A DNA stretch of 64,000 bases from Nyssa sinensis. Lineage: Eukaryota; Streptophyta; Magnoliopsida; Cornales; Nyssaceae. The DNA is taken from contig CM018038.1 of NCBI GenBank assembly GCA_008638375.1, forward strand, positions 16,390,515 through 16,454,514, written 5' to 3'. Shown here piece by piece: positions 48,701 through 60,388 of this stretch; within the stretch, counting starts at the first letter, position 1; the number at the start of each line of letters is the position of its first letter. The translations under genes and the position numbers were made by a program. The notes beneath the pieces are model-generated. The model was not told the origin of the DNA and did not search any database. It saw nothing but the letters and a program-made list of their open reading frames with translations.

Positions 48701-49440
48701 AATATTTATTTGGAAAAAAAATAGCCAAGATTTAAAAAATTAAAAAAAAAATGAAAGAGATAGTTTTGTTATTTAAAAAAAAAAATTGACTACAAGAAAA
48801 TATTTGTATATTATTTTATAAAATAAAAAAAAATCAATATGATTGTTATAAACTTAAAAAAAAATTCAGTCTAATTTATTTTTTTTAAAAAAACCATTCA
48901 AATTAAATTAAGTCAATTTGACGTTTGTGGTTCCAATTCTGTGAAGGCCGGATCACGGTCGGCTCTCCATCACACGAGTCCTCTGAACAATCCTGACCAA
49001 CCACGTGTCATCACCACGTCAGCTAACAGAAATTGATTCTCCATCTCTGATTTTAATGACTTTCCCCCCCTTCTGATCTGAATCTTATCAAAACAGTTCG
49101 AAAATACAAAAACTTCTGAATCTTATCAAAACAGTTACAGCAAAATCAAACGGTTACAAGCCATCTAAATTGGATATTGTTTGAGATTATCAAGTAGGAC
49201 CCACTTTATTCGTCGTCATCATTCAGTAACAACTTGCCACGTGTAAACAGATTGGTATAGCGAAAGGTTCTGAATAGGGGTAATGGAGATATATAAAGAT
49301 AGGGATAGGGGCAAAATGGTCAGGACGGCAGCAGATACCGTCAACTTCGGTCTGACTGGTAATTAACGACAGCCTGTAAACAGCTGTAGTCCAACACACT
49401 TGTGTAACTAATGTATTCTCTTTCCTCCACCCGTACACGC
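42644..49440. other. Long AT-rich intergenic region without genes
   Basis: No frame above background and no recognised domain. Contents noted: an AT-rich segment at 42,647-42,713 that repeats the left flank of the SINE/copia composite; GC-richer dispersed-repeat-like sequence near 42,780-42,950; (AT)n tracts at about 43,414-43,440, 44,470-44,510 and 45,771-45,790; (CT)n at 43,573-43,598; (AAAAT)n near 46,252-46,280; and very AT-rich DNA from 47,500 to 48,900. The last part (48,930-49,440) becomes GC-richer and is the probable upstream region of the DUF1005 gene. Confidence 0.6.
43573..43598. repeat. (CT)n microsatellite
   Basis: An uninterrupted CT run of about 13 units. Confidence 0.95.
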
Positions 49441-49847
49441 AAATATAGAGTGAGAAAGAGAGAGATATAGAGAGAGAGTGAGGTTTTCGGTTACCGAAAA
49501 GCGACCCTCCCCACCTCTTCCAGGGGTCCAGATAAGAGTTGGAGAGAGAGAGAGAGAGAGCGCGAGAGAAGACGAGAAGTTGAAGATAGTGTTCGGTGGA
49601 GCCAGTGGCGCAATGCGCACCAGTTCATCCATTCTCGTCGCACGCATCCCAACGGATTCTTCCTGAGCTGTTACAGCCTGTTGTTTTAGACAACGTAGAT
49701 TAGCTAATCCTACGCCGCTCCATACACTTACCTTAAAACCTCTAACACACACTCCCATACATTCTCTAGTCTCGCTCACAGACCTGATCGGAATCGTGCC
49801 AAAAATCTGAAACGTTTCGACGGGATAACTCGCCGGAAGGACTCCAG
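49440..49847 (+). promoter_or_regulatory. Probable 5' untranslated region of the DUF1005 gene
   Basis: The stretch is rich in GA repeats (about 49,450-49,570, including a (GA)n run near 49,541-49,560), common in plant 5' leaders. The last 25 bases before the ATG ('cgccggaaggactccag') lack upstream in-frame starts close by. A minus-strand frame across it is judged spurious. Confidence 0.5.
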
Positions 49848-51999
49848 ATGGATCCATGTCCTTTCGTGCGCCTCACAGTAGGCAATCTCGCGCTGAAGAT
49901 TCCAGTGGCTTCGAAGCCAGCACGCTCCGTTGTACACCCCTCGTCGTCCCCGTGCTTCTGTAAGATCAAGCTCAAGAATTTTCCTCTTCAAACTGCTGTT
50001 GTTCCGTACATTCCGGCGGAGAACCAGTTGGCCGACGGCCATTTCCAAACCCTAGCTGCAACCTTTCATTTGAGCAAGTCAGATCTGGACAAGCTAGCCG
50101 GGAAGTCTCTCTTCGCCGGGAAAGTCTATCTCAAAATATCAATCTATACCGGACGAAGAGGCACCACCTGCGGTGTAAACTCGGGAAGGCTGCTGGGGAA
50201 AGTGTCGGTGCCGTTAAATCTGGCGGGAACAGAGTCTAGGGCTTGTGTGTTTCACAATGGTTGGGTTACTGTTGGTAAAGATGCTAAAAGTTCGAGTGCT
50301 CAGTTTCACTTGAATGTGAAGGCAGAGCCTGATCCGAGATTCGTGTTTCAGTTTGATGGTGAGCCTGAGTGCAGTCCGCAAGTGTTTCAGATCCAAGGCA
50401 ACATTCGTCAACCGGTTTTCACTTGCAAGTTCAGTTTCAGAAGCACTGGTGACCGGAATCAGAGGTCCAGGTATGTCGCTTTTTCTTCTCAGTAAAATTT
50501 GCGTTAATATTGAGGCAAATGAAATATTACAAAACTCGCGTAGCCTAAAGGGGCACCAAAAGATTTCAGGAATCTAAACTATACATATAACAAGAGCAAG
50601 AATCAATGTAAATCATAGATGGTTTTTGTAGCCAATCAACTGCCGAATTCAATGCTTTATTGCTGTCACTTACCATGGAGATCCCATATCTCAATAATTA
50701 TTTTCGGATAGCCTTCGATTACGTTCGTTCTCTAGGGTTGTTCTTTCTCTTCCGTTAGGGTTTCATTTTTTGAAAATCTCGTTCTCCAATTTTATTTGTT
50801 TTTCTTTTTCACTCAAAACAAACAGAGTTTTCACTGAAGCTTTCTCAAGCGTACAGAAAAGCTAGTTTTCACCTCAATTTACCTACGTTATTTTTAAATG
50901 AAACATTTACCTTTACTCTTTAGAGTGAAAAGATAAAGTAGATTATCATGTTCCTACCTGAAACCTCTCTACCTTTGATCTTGAAATCTTCAAACTCACT
51001 GATTGTATTAAAACATCATCCAATACTTCAATATGTACGACGCAGCCCCTTTTCATTTGTTAGATTAAGGTTAGATTCGATTCATTTAAAAATTTCAAGA
51101 ACAAAGGATTCGATTTTCAGAACTCTTAGAAAGTTACATTACCCTGTAGTTTGAATGTTTGTTCCTTGCGTGTTAAGTGGTATATAATTGTAGTTCCAAA
51201 CACTTTTTCATGTAATAAAGAATGTGATTAGGAGCATTTTTGGTTCATTGTTCTTTGGTTGTGACTTGATTTGTTCTGCAGATCGTTACAGTCTGACCCA
51301 AGCAGTTCAAGGGGCTGGTTGAGTTCGTTTGGAAGCGAGCGAGAGAGGCCAGGAAAGGAGCGCAAGGGATGGTCAATAACAGTCCACGACCTCTCCGGCT
51401 CACCGGTCGCTGCCGCGTCGATGGTTACGCCTTTCGTGGCATCGCCCGGTACAGACAGAGTTAGTCGATCAAACCCAGGTTCCTGGCTAATCCTCCGCCC
51501 AGGAGACGGCACCTGGAAGCCCTGGGGCCGGCTCGAGGCTTGGCGCGAACGTGGCGCCAGCGACGGGCTCGGCTACCGCTTTGAACTCATCCCGGACTCA
51601 GCCGCCGCCGGCATTGTCCTCGCCGAGTCTACTCTGAGTTTGAGCAAAGGCGGGAAGTTCGCTATAGACCTCGGGGCGAACAACTCAAATAATGGCCGGT
51701 CGACACCCGGTAACTCAACGTCGCCGGCGTGCAGTCCAAGGAGTAGTGGGGACTTCGGTTATGGTCTATGGCCGTATTGCATGTACAGAGGGTTTGTAAT
51801 GTCAGCAGCCGTGGAAGGCGAGGGCAGGAAGTGCAGTAAACCAACTGTCGAGGTTAGTGTGCAGCACGTTAACTGTACAGAGGATGCAGCCGCATTCGTA
51901 GCTTTATCAGCGGCCGTTGATCTGAGCATGGACGCTTGCAGGCTTTTCTCTCAAAAGCTTAGGAAAGAGTTGTGCCATCCACAGGATTTGCTGACTTGA
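49848..51999 (+). CDS. DUF1005 family protein (2 exons, 446 aa)
   Basis: The exons are 49,848-50,470 and 51,282-51,999, joined at CCAG|gtatgt...tctgcag|ATCG with phase preserved, giving 446 residues and TGA. The N-terminus MDPCPFVRLTVGNLALKIP is the hallmark of plant DUF1005 proteins, of which Arabidopsis ASG1 (a stress-responsive gene) is a named member; the biochemical function of the family is not known to me. Further family-like segments: 'CFCKIKLKNFPLQTA' (near residue 40), 'FHLSKSDLDKLAGKSLF', 'GWSITVHDLSGSPVAAASM' (after the junction), 'GSWLILRPGDGTWKPWGRLE' and 'GFVMSAAVEGEGRKCSKPTV'. No signal peptide or membrane helix is obvious. Length and continuity indicate an intact gene. Exon 2 is clearly GC-richer than the surroundings. 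The ATG follows a GA-rich leader and is the conserved family start. Confidence 0.92.
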
Positions 52000-54900
52000 T
52001 GATGATTCGGATTTCTTTGTCGTTTTGTTAATTTACATCCTTTTTTTTTTATTTTTTTTCCTTCCCTTCTTGTGAGCGTTTATTGTCGATGGATTTTGAT
52101 TTCCATCGTCCCCGTGAGTTGCTTTTGTTTCTTTAACTTGCTAGCACTAACAAGTAATATGGAGTCTGTACAGTGAGGAGGGAGAGAGAAAGAGAGAGAT
52201 AGAGAGAGAACCGAGGGATTTACAGGGCACGCTGTGTCTTTTTTAGTTGTGTGGCTTATGTAATTTTTACCGTTTCCTTTTTTTTGGGATGGTTTTGGTG
52301 ATTATATTTGTAGTAAACTGACTGAAAGTTCTCTTTCACCTGGAATATATGATCTCTGTTTGCTTTCGTTGTTTAGTACTTTTCTTTTCCGTTTCTCTTT
52401 ACCTTTTGGTTGAAGTAGCTGTTTGTATGTTTTATAACGCAAACGAGGATGGTTGAGGAGTGTATTCGGTGTTTAACGTAACTTGACAACATTAAAAAGG
52501 TGGTTGTTGGGGATTGGGCAGAAAGACAAGTGCGTGCACGTTAGGGTTGAAAAGTGGCATTTTATTGGTTTATTAATTGTAATTAAGTGGATTATAGCTG
52601 TAACACTCGGTGCGATTTCATTAGTTGCATAGAATCATCCTTCGTTAGGTCTAGGAATTAGAGTAATCAAGTATTTGAAGATGTACTGACAATTAAAATC
52701 TGTATAAAGCCATGGTTTCGAAAATGGGTTTTGGAGATTTGGTGGGAAAAATGGGTTGTTGAGTTAACAAACTTACTGAGCGATTTAAAAATTGGGGTTC
52801 GAGTGGTGGGGCCACGGACTAGGTTGGCGGTGGTGCGTGCGTAGAGGTAGAGGATGGGTACAAACCAGATGAGCTGTGAGGGGATTTATATATGTAAATT
52901 GGTGTATTCTTTTAATGCTTTTATGCCACTTGTGTTATAGTTCATATTTTTTAAGCTGATCATAAAATAAATAGAAAATATAAATGACTCGAAACAAGTT
53001 GAATAATGAGTTATATAGGTTTGATTTGATAAAATAAATGAATTTTAATTTATGTTTAAATTTAATCTGTTAAATTTTTACATTAATTTTAAATAAGTTT
53101 TTAATCGAATCAATAATAAATTAATGAATTTAAAAATTTATTAGAATTTAACTTATTTATCTTACAAATTAATATAAAATCAGTCACTAATTAAGTTAAA
53201 CTAAATTAACTCGACTAACATAGTAATTCAACCTTACAAATAGTAATTCAGATCCACCAAAAAAAAATGTCTCAAAGCGGGAAACCAACGAACCATCATC
53301 TGTTTACGAATAGAACAAATTCGATTGGGGAGAGACAGAGGAGAGCATGTGATTTATTATTGGAGAGAGTGTGAAAGCATATGTATGGAGTGGACTCAGC
53401 GCCACAAACCGAAGTTAAAGGGTACAGCTGTTTGTAATGGTATGAGGCTGGCTGAGTATGTTGGGTTTATAAGCAAGGGCCAGCAGAGTGAAACCAACTT
53501 CAAGAAGGGGATTCAATTTTGCATTCAAAAAATTTATTTGGTATCTGTTACAATCTTGATGTATACACCGATGAGCCCTAATATTATATACTATTCTAAC
53601 AGTAATATAAAAAAAAAGTATTTATTTGATATTTTAATATATATTTTCTCTTTCTTCTTACCAATTTATCTTTTTTTCTTTTTCAACTAACTTTTAAATC
53701 TATTTAGAATATATATCAATATTCACTTAGTTACTATTTATGGTTGAATTTAAAATGAATACAACAATGAATCCTCTTTTCATGAACAGATAGTGCTCAA
53801 TTTAGGGTCAAAATAATAATTAGAAAAGACGACTCCTCTCCTAAACGTACTTTTGGAGTTGCTAGCAAGTCACGTTTGCGGGTTTGGTTTAGAATTGTGT
53901 CACAGCCTTTTTATCGGATAGTGAAAACGTTGAAGGGAACGTGAGGGTCTCTTTCGGAGTTAAATAGGTGTCTCAAGTAGTAGGGGCAACAGGGCCAAAT
54001 GGCATTTGGGGTCGTCCCTATTATTTCCCTTGCTATTCAAAAGCACAAAAATAGACTACTAGACAACCAACTCTTCATTTTCTCCTTCAACTATTAACTT
54101 ATTTTCATCTCCTGGATTGGAGATGCTACTTCAGTCCTGTGCTTGAACGTGCCAACTCATTTGTTGCTTCTAATGCCTTGTTGGGTTAACTTTTCTACAT
54201 TATGTACCAAAAAACATGCTCGATGGGAATATTAGATCTAGCAGTCTTATTTTTCTGAGCAAAGAAATTATTTTTATAATTCGAACACGTGATTTATACG
54301 TGACAATGAATATTAATTCTTGTTGTATCAAGACTTACTCTTAATTAATCACGTGACTAATAATGTCCCTATTTTTAAGACCATAACACGTGAATATTGA
54401 TATACACACTGTCCTAATTACAGTTTTAAAATCACTAAATTATTATGCTCAAAACTGGGATGGTAAGTCTCTAACCTAGTTTGGCAGCCACACATAAAAC
54501 TCTTCCCTCTTCGAACTAGCCACTTGTGATAACATTACTATAACTTGAAATTGGAGTTCTTACCTCTGTAATATAATCAAACTCCATCATGAAAACTATC
54601 CTTTCAAACTTATCATATCAACATGAGCATTCCATGATTCACTCATAAATTTTTTTTCTAAAATTAATCCATTATAAAAGACAAAGTATGCGCTTAAAAA
54701 ATCTCAAGTTCAATTCTTTATTCTTGCTTCTATAAGTTGTTTTTCTTCTTTCGATGGTTTTTTTTGTATGTCTATGTATGTGTATAACACGTAAGAGTAA
54801 AGCTACACGAAGTAGATTTCTATTTCAAATAATGTAAAATTGATGTGTCAATGTATTATTGATAATATTTTAAAACGTATTTTTAATGTAATTGTACTAT

Positions 54901-55233
54901 ACATTGTCACATTATTTTGATTAAAAATTTAAGATGATTTTTTTTTTTAAATATAACATTATTATTTATATTAATCTTTTTTTTTTCAATGCACAAAAAA
55001 TTATATTTGATTTGATAAAATAACTTCGAATATCCACTAAATTACTTTATCTTGCTAGCAACGAATAACTCACATCAACTCTTATTTTGATAAAGGTCAA
55101 TACTCTATGATAATACACAGCCTTTGTTTTCTTCGTAAGTTTAAATTCTCAATAAATGCTTAAATAGACTAGCTGCCTTACTATTTTCTGCTGGTTTCAT
55201 GATTCATTCATCCTCGTATGTCTTTTATCTTTG
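52000..55233. other. 3' flank of the DUF1005 gene and AT-rich intergenic DNA
   Basis: The probable 3' untranslated region of the DUF1005 gene covers roughly 52,000-52,350. A plus-strand frame at 53,325-53,690 begins with a basic, tryptophan-containing stretch but degenerates into AT-rich sequence and matches nothing I know. No other feature is supported. Confidence 0.5.
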
Positions 55234-55763
55234 TAAAAATACTAAAATGTCCTTATAATAAAATTTTCAATTCAAAAAATTTATTATTATTTTTTTTTAA
55301 TTTAAAAAGTTTTAATAAAAAACTTTTATTACAGAAGAATCTAATTGTTATTTTTTATCATAACATCGTTAAAAAATATTACTAATTAAACTAAAATAAT
55401 CATCAAAATATATTTAAAAAAAAATATTTAAAATTATATAAAATAAATTCCTCAATCCAAAAAAATCATTACATTTTATAAAGTAAAAATTTATTTTTTA
55501 AACCTTTTAGATAAATAAAAAAAATGTTCTGTATTTTTTTAGATAGGAGAATTTATTTTATGAATTATTTAATATATTTTAAAAGTAACTTAAAAGTTAT
55601 TTTAGTTTAATTAGTAATATTTTTTAACAGTATTAAGATAAAAGTTTACGGTTGAATTTTTTGGTAATAAAAATTTCTTTTTAAAATTTTTTTAGATAGA
55701 AAAAATAATCATAAAGTTTTTAAATTAAAAAATTTATTTTAAAAATATTTTAGTAATTTTCCC
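55234..55763. mobile_element. Fold-back MITE, copy 2 (about 530 bp)
   Basis: It aligns along its length with 11,435-11,960: 'aaaatactaaaatgtcctta', 'aaaattttcaat.caaaaaa', 'cataacatcgttaaaaaatat', 'tcattacattttataaagta' and 'taacagtattaagataaaag'. The ends are complementary to each other, as in copy 1. No coding capacity. Confidence 0.78.
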
Positions 55764-56670
55764 TTTTATCTTACTCTTCTCAACCTTCCTTCACGCGTCA
55801 ATCACTGCAAAGGTCACAAGCTTGACTATTGAGGCATATTTTTGTTTTTGGGCAGGGGCAAGGAATGATATAGTCTTAATCACACACATCCACACGATTA
55901 TTCATCAGTCCAGTCTGCATTGGACCCGCACTAATGAGTGTTTATACAAATTATAATCATTTTCTCAAATTTTAAATATCAAATAATACGCATTATTACA
56001 TCATATGTAATTCAATATTTAGGAAAAAATAAATAAAACATCAAGCATTATTGCTTTATAAATTTAATCCTACTTCATTTAGGGATTTGAGATCCAAATT
56101 AATCAAGGTTCCGAAGATTTATCCCCTTTAAATTTCATTTTCTAAAAAAATAAGTCAATGAAAAAATAAATTAATTATACAGGAGTCTCGTAAATATAAA
56201 TCACTAAGAAAAAATTCAACTCAGTTCATAGATAGAAGAAATAAATACATCACATTCTTTTGACTCATATTTTTTGGTGAGTCCGATATACTACGTTTCA
56301 ATATGAAGATGTTATCATATGATTGTATTAATTTCATTCAAGAATTTTTTTCATCAGTTATTAGTTGCTAACTCCAATTAGCAATCAATTTAAGTATCTA
56401 ATTAATAATTTAACAAGATTCATGGAATTATAAAAGGCAAGTTCAATAATTGCTTATTCATGTAATCTTGGAATCATGTGCTCGTAACATGTAGAACAAA
56501 GCACAAGTAGATGAAAATCCATCTGTTTTACACCTTGTTTGCGTAACGCATCCTATGCAAACGCTGTTTTCATGCGCACGTCATGGAATGGAATTGGGGT
56601 AGGATTTGGATACTGCACTCTAAATCTCAGTCCACACAACAATTATGATATTAATAATAAGAAACCTTTA

Positions 56671-56710
<40 letters not shown>

Positions 56711-57180
56711 TAAAAATTTCATTCTCAAATACACCATGTTGAGTTATTTATCAAAGGGATAAGATAATTTTTTTATTAAAAAAAAACTAATTTTTAATGT
56801 TACGAAAAATAACAATTTTATTAATTGTCAAATTTGAAATGTTCGTAAATTATAATTACTCGTGAACTTATAAAATAAAATAAAGTTACTTGAATTTGAT
56901 TTTTCATCGATTCGTTTGAACCAATTTGAAATATAAATAAATTAAATTTAAATACAATTTAAACCTCATTTGTTCAAATACTTTACTACTTAGATTCGAT
57001 TCATTTCTAACGTCAATTTTGTTGAAACTATATGGCTAAGTTACAAATATTTGTGACGAACAAGTCTTATTTTTGAAAAATTATTAGTTGATTTTGATGT
57101 ATTACACCTGAGAAATAAATGTTTAATATGTCAGCAAAATTGTAAGGAGGCCCATACATTTCATTGGTTCGAGTATAATG
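55764..57180. other. AT-rich spacer with an (AT)n tract
   Basis: There is an (AT)n tract at about 56,674-56,708. No gene or named repeat is recognised. Confidence 0.5.
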
Positions 57181-57263
57181 CCCGGGAACAATTGAATACC
57201 AGCTCCTCGTCCTTCCCAAAACCACGAGGACACAGGAGAGATAGAGACAGAGAGGGAAAAAAA

Positions 57264-57627
57264 ATGATGGCGGATGATGTTAGTGGGCTCGATACGATAG
57301 GCGTTGGTTTGCTTCGGATTCTTCGATATGTGGGCTCTTCGTCTTGCCGTTTTCTCAAACACTACCAGTGCGTTTTCCCCTCTTAAGTCTCTCCATTTAT
57401 TATATACACCATGTGCTCTTACTCTTTCCAATTGATTTCTCGCGTCCTTTGTTTTGATTTTCCTTTTCCTTTTCCTCAATTCTCTGTCTTGTCGAGGATA
57501 TTTGCGATAGGAATTTGAATGAGATGCAATGCATTGCTTGCTTGAAGTTCTGATTTGATTTGATATGTTGGGAGTCCAGTGACAGAGTTGGGGAAACCCC
57601 CAAATATATCGAATCCCTTCATCTACG
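57264..57627 (+). CDS. Candidate start of a small unrecognised gene (exons 1-2)
   Basis: After a purine-rich leader (gagatagagacagagaggg) an ATG ATG GCG GAT opens a frame: exon 1 at 57,264-57,367, donor CA|gtgcgt; exon 2 at 57,580-57,627, acceptor gtccag, donor CG|gtaaag. Joined in phase they read 'MMADDVSGLDTIGVGLLRIL', 'RYVGSSSCRFLKHY', then 'HDRVGETPKYIESLHLR', which looks like real protein. A possible last exon from 57,699 ('NSMKLFRQTALFCSLF' and a stop) follows 'gctttttag'. I do not recognise the family. It could be a truncated duplicate of a longer gene or a gene whose later exons I cannot see. Confidence 0.45.
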
Positions 57628-58417
57628 GTAAAGTGTGATTATACATTTTTTTCTAGCATATTCATTAAATTAATGTCATTAAATGTTCTGCTTTTTAGAA
57701 ACTCAATGAAATTGTTTCGTCAAACAGCACTATTTTGCTCTCTTTTCTGAATTTTTTTTTTGGAGCAACGAGATCCCAGCTGCAATTTCACTTCATGTTC
57801 ATGAGTCTCTTCTGGGACACAGCTATAAAAAATATTAGGTGGAAAAAAATTTGGAGGGGGCAAAATTTAGGGGAGATTTTTTTTTTTTATCAATTTTCTC
57901 AAATTAGGGAGGTTAAGGTTGTAATTAGATAGTGATTCAGGTATAATTTTTTAAAAAATATTTTTAAAAATTTTGTAATTACTTTTTTTAAAATAATGAA
58001 AATGTATTCGGATATGATAATCTAAATTTTAAAAAATTAAAAAAAAATTAAAATGAATAGCTTGTAAAACATGTTTTCTAGGTTTTAAAACTAAAAATTT
58101 GTTTTTAAAAACGTAACTAAACGAAGCCTAAGCCTAGCCTAACTTAACTGTAGCTCCGTCCTTACTCGCAACTCAAGTGCATCAAGCTAGCTTGGTGAGA
58201 GTCAAACCTCAGACTGGTGCTTCTTTGTAGCATCTCTTCCATCAACTTAGCTACTTGTGTGGGATCACACTTGTTAGTCACGATATTAAAGTATAAGCAA
58301 AATTAAGATTGTATAGCCTGGATACTTGCCTCCTTCCATAACGTTCAAGTCTAAATTTGTGTTTGATAATCCTTGTAAACAAGAACGTATTGCAAATACA
58401 AATTAACTATAACATTC
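57628..58417. other. Spacer with a tRNA-like (SINE-like) patch on the minus strand
   Basis: On the minus strand near 58,255-58,170, 'tagctaagttgatggaagag' is followed by 'gaggtttgactctcacc', resembling the A and B boxes of a tRNA-derived SINE head. No 3' end or duplication was found. The rest is AT-rich spacer. Confidence 0.35.
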
Positions 58418-58548
58418 TGACACAGTATGATTATTATATGATGAAGGGAGGATAGTGATTTACTTTCTACTCTATGACTGTACGATTTTGACACAGTATG
58501 ATTATTATATGATAAGGGAAGATAGTGATTTACTGTCTACTCTATGCT
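58418..58548. repeat. Direct tandem duplication, 71-bp period
   Basis: Two units starting at 58,418 and 58,489 share 'tgacacagtatgattattat', 'gatagtgatttact.tctac' and 'tctatg', with a few substitutions and one short indel. Confidence 0.9.
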
Positions 58549-60388
58549 ACGAAATATGCTTTATGATTGATGATTGTCACAGGCTAGATATAAATAGACA
58601 AAGACCCTAATTTTAAAGAGTTTGAAGTTCATCATCTTCTTACCGTCAAGGAAACATAGTATATCTTAAACTTTATATGTATAATTATTTTAAAAAAAAA
58701 GAGCAATTATTTATATCTTATCATTCAGATTTTGACTCAATAAAATATAACTAAATATATATTATATTATATATTATGAAAATTGATGTTACATGTGTGC
58801 TACCTTGCCTTCCTTGTTAGACAAGGTCCTATTTTATGTTATAGCCTATTGTTTTTGTACATATCATGGCATGAACCAAATGTAGGCCCAATACAATAAA
58901 ACCAAAACAGTTGTTTGGTACTGCAAAATTAAGGCTTTAAAATTGGAATTGATCAGAATCAAGGCAAGCTAGTCAAAAAATTGAACCACCTGGTCTCCTG
59001 TAAATTTTGTGAGATGTTACCAATGGGTTGGGGGTGGTTTAGGTGACAAGGCCAATACCCTTTTTTTGGTCCTCTGGCCACTGAGACTCTATACAACAAA
59101 ATAACTATCCTTGGCAAGATATCAAACACAGGGGCCATCATTGAATTGATTAATCACTAACCTATAATATCATGAACGATGATAGGTGATGTTGTAGCTC
59201 TCCTTGCATAATTGAGGAAGTGAAATAAAAATCCATTTAATTTTATTTTCTTTTAACCTCACAATATTATCAAAGATTAATAATTCTATTCATTTGTCAA
59301 TTCATTATTATGTAGGGATGGTAATTTCGCATGTCCCACTTTTAATGGGATGGGTTTGAAAAGAAAATAAATGAGATGGGACAGGACGGGAGATGGACGA
59401 AGGTATGCCTGCCCTGCATTGATTATATATTTAAATTGTATAAATATCTTTTAAAATTTTTATATTTTATTAGATATTCTTACATATATTAATTTAAATG
59501 TGTATATATATTATATATTATTTGTATTTATATGTAAATATAAATTTGTATTTTTAATAATATTGGTTGATTAGTTTTACTTTTAAAAAATTAAAAAAAT
59601 AATTTTTAAATGGAGACTATGTGAGGAAAGGGGGTTGGAGGGGCAGGGCAAGGCCTGGGGGGTGGGGGGGACGAGGGAGACTATCTTTCAATAGGATGGG
59701 GACGGGAGAGGGTCCCGAACCTTACTAGCATGCGTAGTTAAAGTGTTGGCGTAACCTCTAAAACGACAGGATCGGGGTTTTGGGTTTAATTCTTACTATA
59801 TATTAAAGAGAAAAAAAATAGAATCTCATAAATTATTTTTTTTCTTTTGTAGATGATGGATTGATGTTCTATTGTTAGCCAGTGCAGAATGTGTTTTATG
59901 TTACTTGCAATTGCAAGATTCACCTTCTCTAATTCATTTAATGATCTTAGGCTATGATTTAATCATTTTCTGTCCTCTTTATGAGGTATTGTGTGTTTTA
60001 TGAGGTTAATTTTCTAGTGTTTTTACTTTGGCTTTATATCTTGAACTTTAACTGATGTGTTCTGATATCTAAAATCTTTTTCATGACATCTTTTTCTGCT
60101 CCTTGTGTGGTGAAAATATTGGTTTAGATTTGGGAAGTTTGTCAAATTATTATCTACTATCCCTAATATGCTCACTTAAAAGGTCAAAATTTGGTTGCAA
60201 ATACAACTTGAAGAGCAACCGCATTCCTTATGGTGGGTTCTGGCTAACACCTTTGTACACTTGCATGAATAATATGGCTAAGCAGATACATAGGTACATG
60301 CAAATAATTTGTAAAAACAAGAACTTAGTTTGATTTGAAGCAATGCCAGAGAAAAAAAAAAAACCCATAACCTATTCATCAGAGGTGG
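58549..60388. other. Spacer with a G-rich low-complexity patch
   Basis: No convincing gene. Near 59,625-59,720 the sequence is very G-rich (gggggtggggggg), with 'agggatggtaatttcgcatg' upstream at about 59,316 and 'gatggggacgggagagggtc' closing it, suggesting a decayed dispersed repeat. The plus-strand frame at 60,103-60,333 is not recognised. Confidence 0.4.

Noticed and set aside
49408..49857. 149-codon minus-strand open frame upstream of the DUF1005 gene
   Set aside because: It covers the GA-rich leader of the DUF1005 gene; S/L repeats reflect the GA microsatellite on the opposite strand.
53325..53690. 121-codon plus-strand frame with a protein-like beginning
   Set aside because: The second half is AT-rich I/Y/F/K sequence and there is no recognisable motif; too weak to call a gene.
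60103..60333. 76-codon plus-strand frame
   Set aside because: No family, no splice partners and no leader; judged chance.
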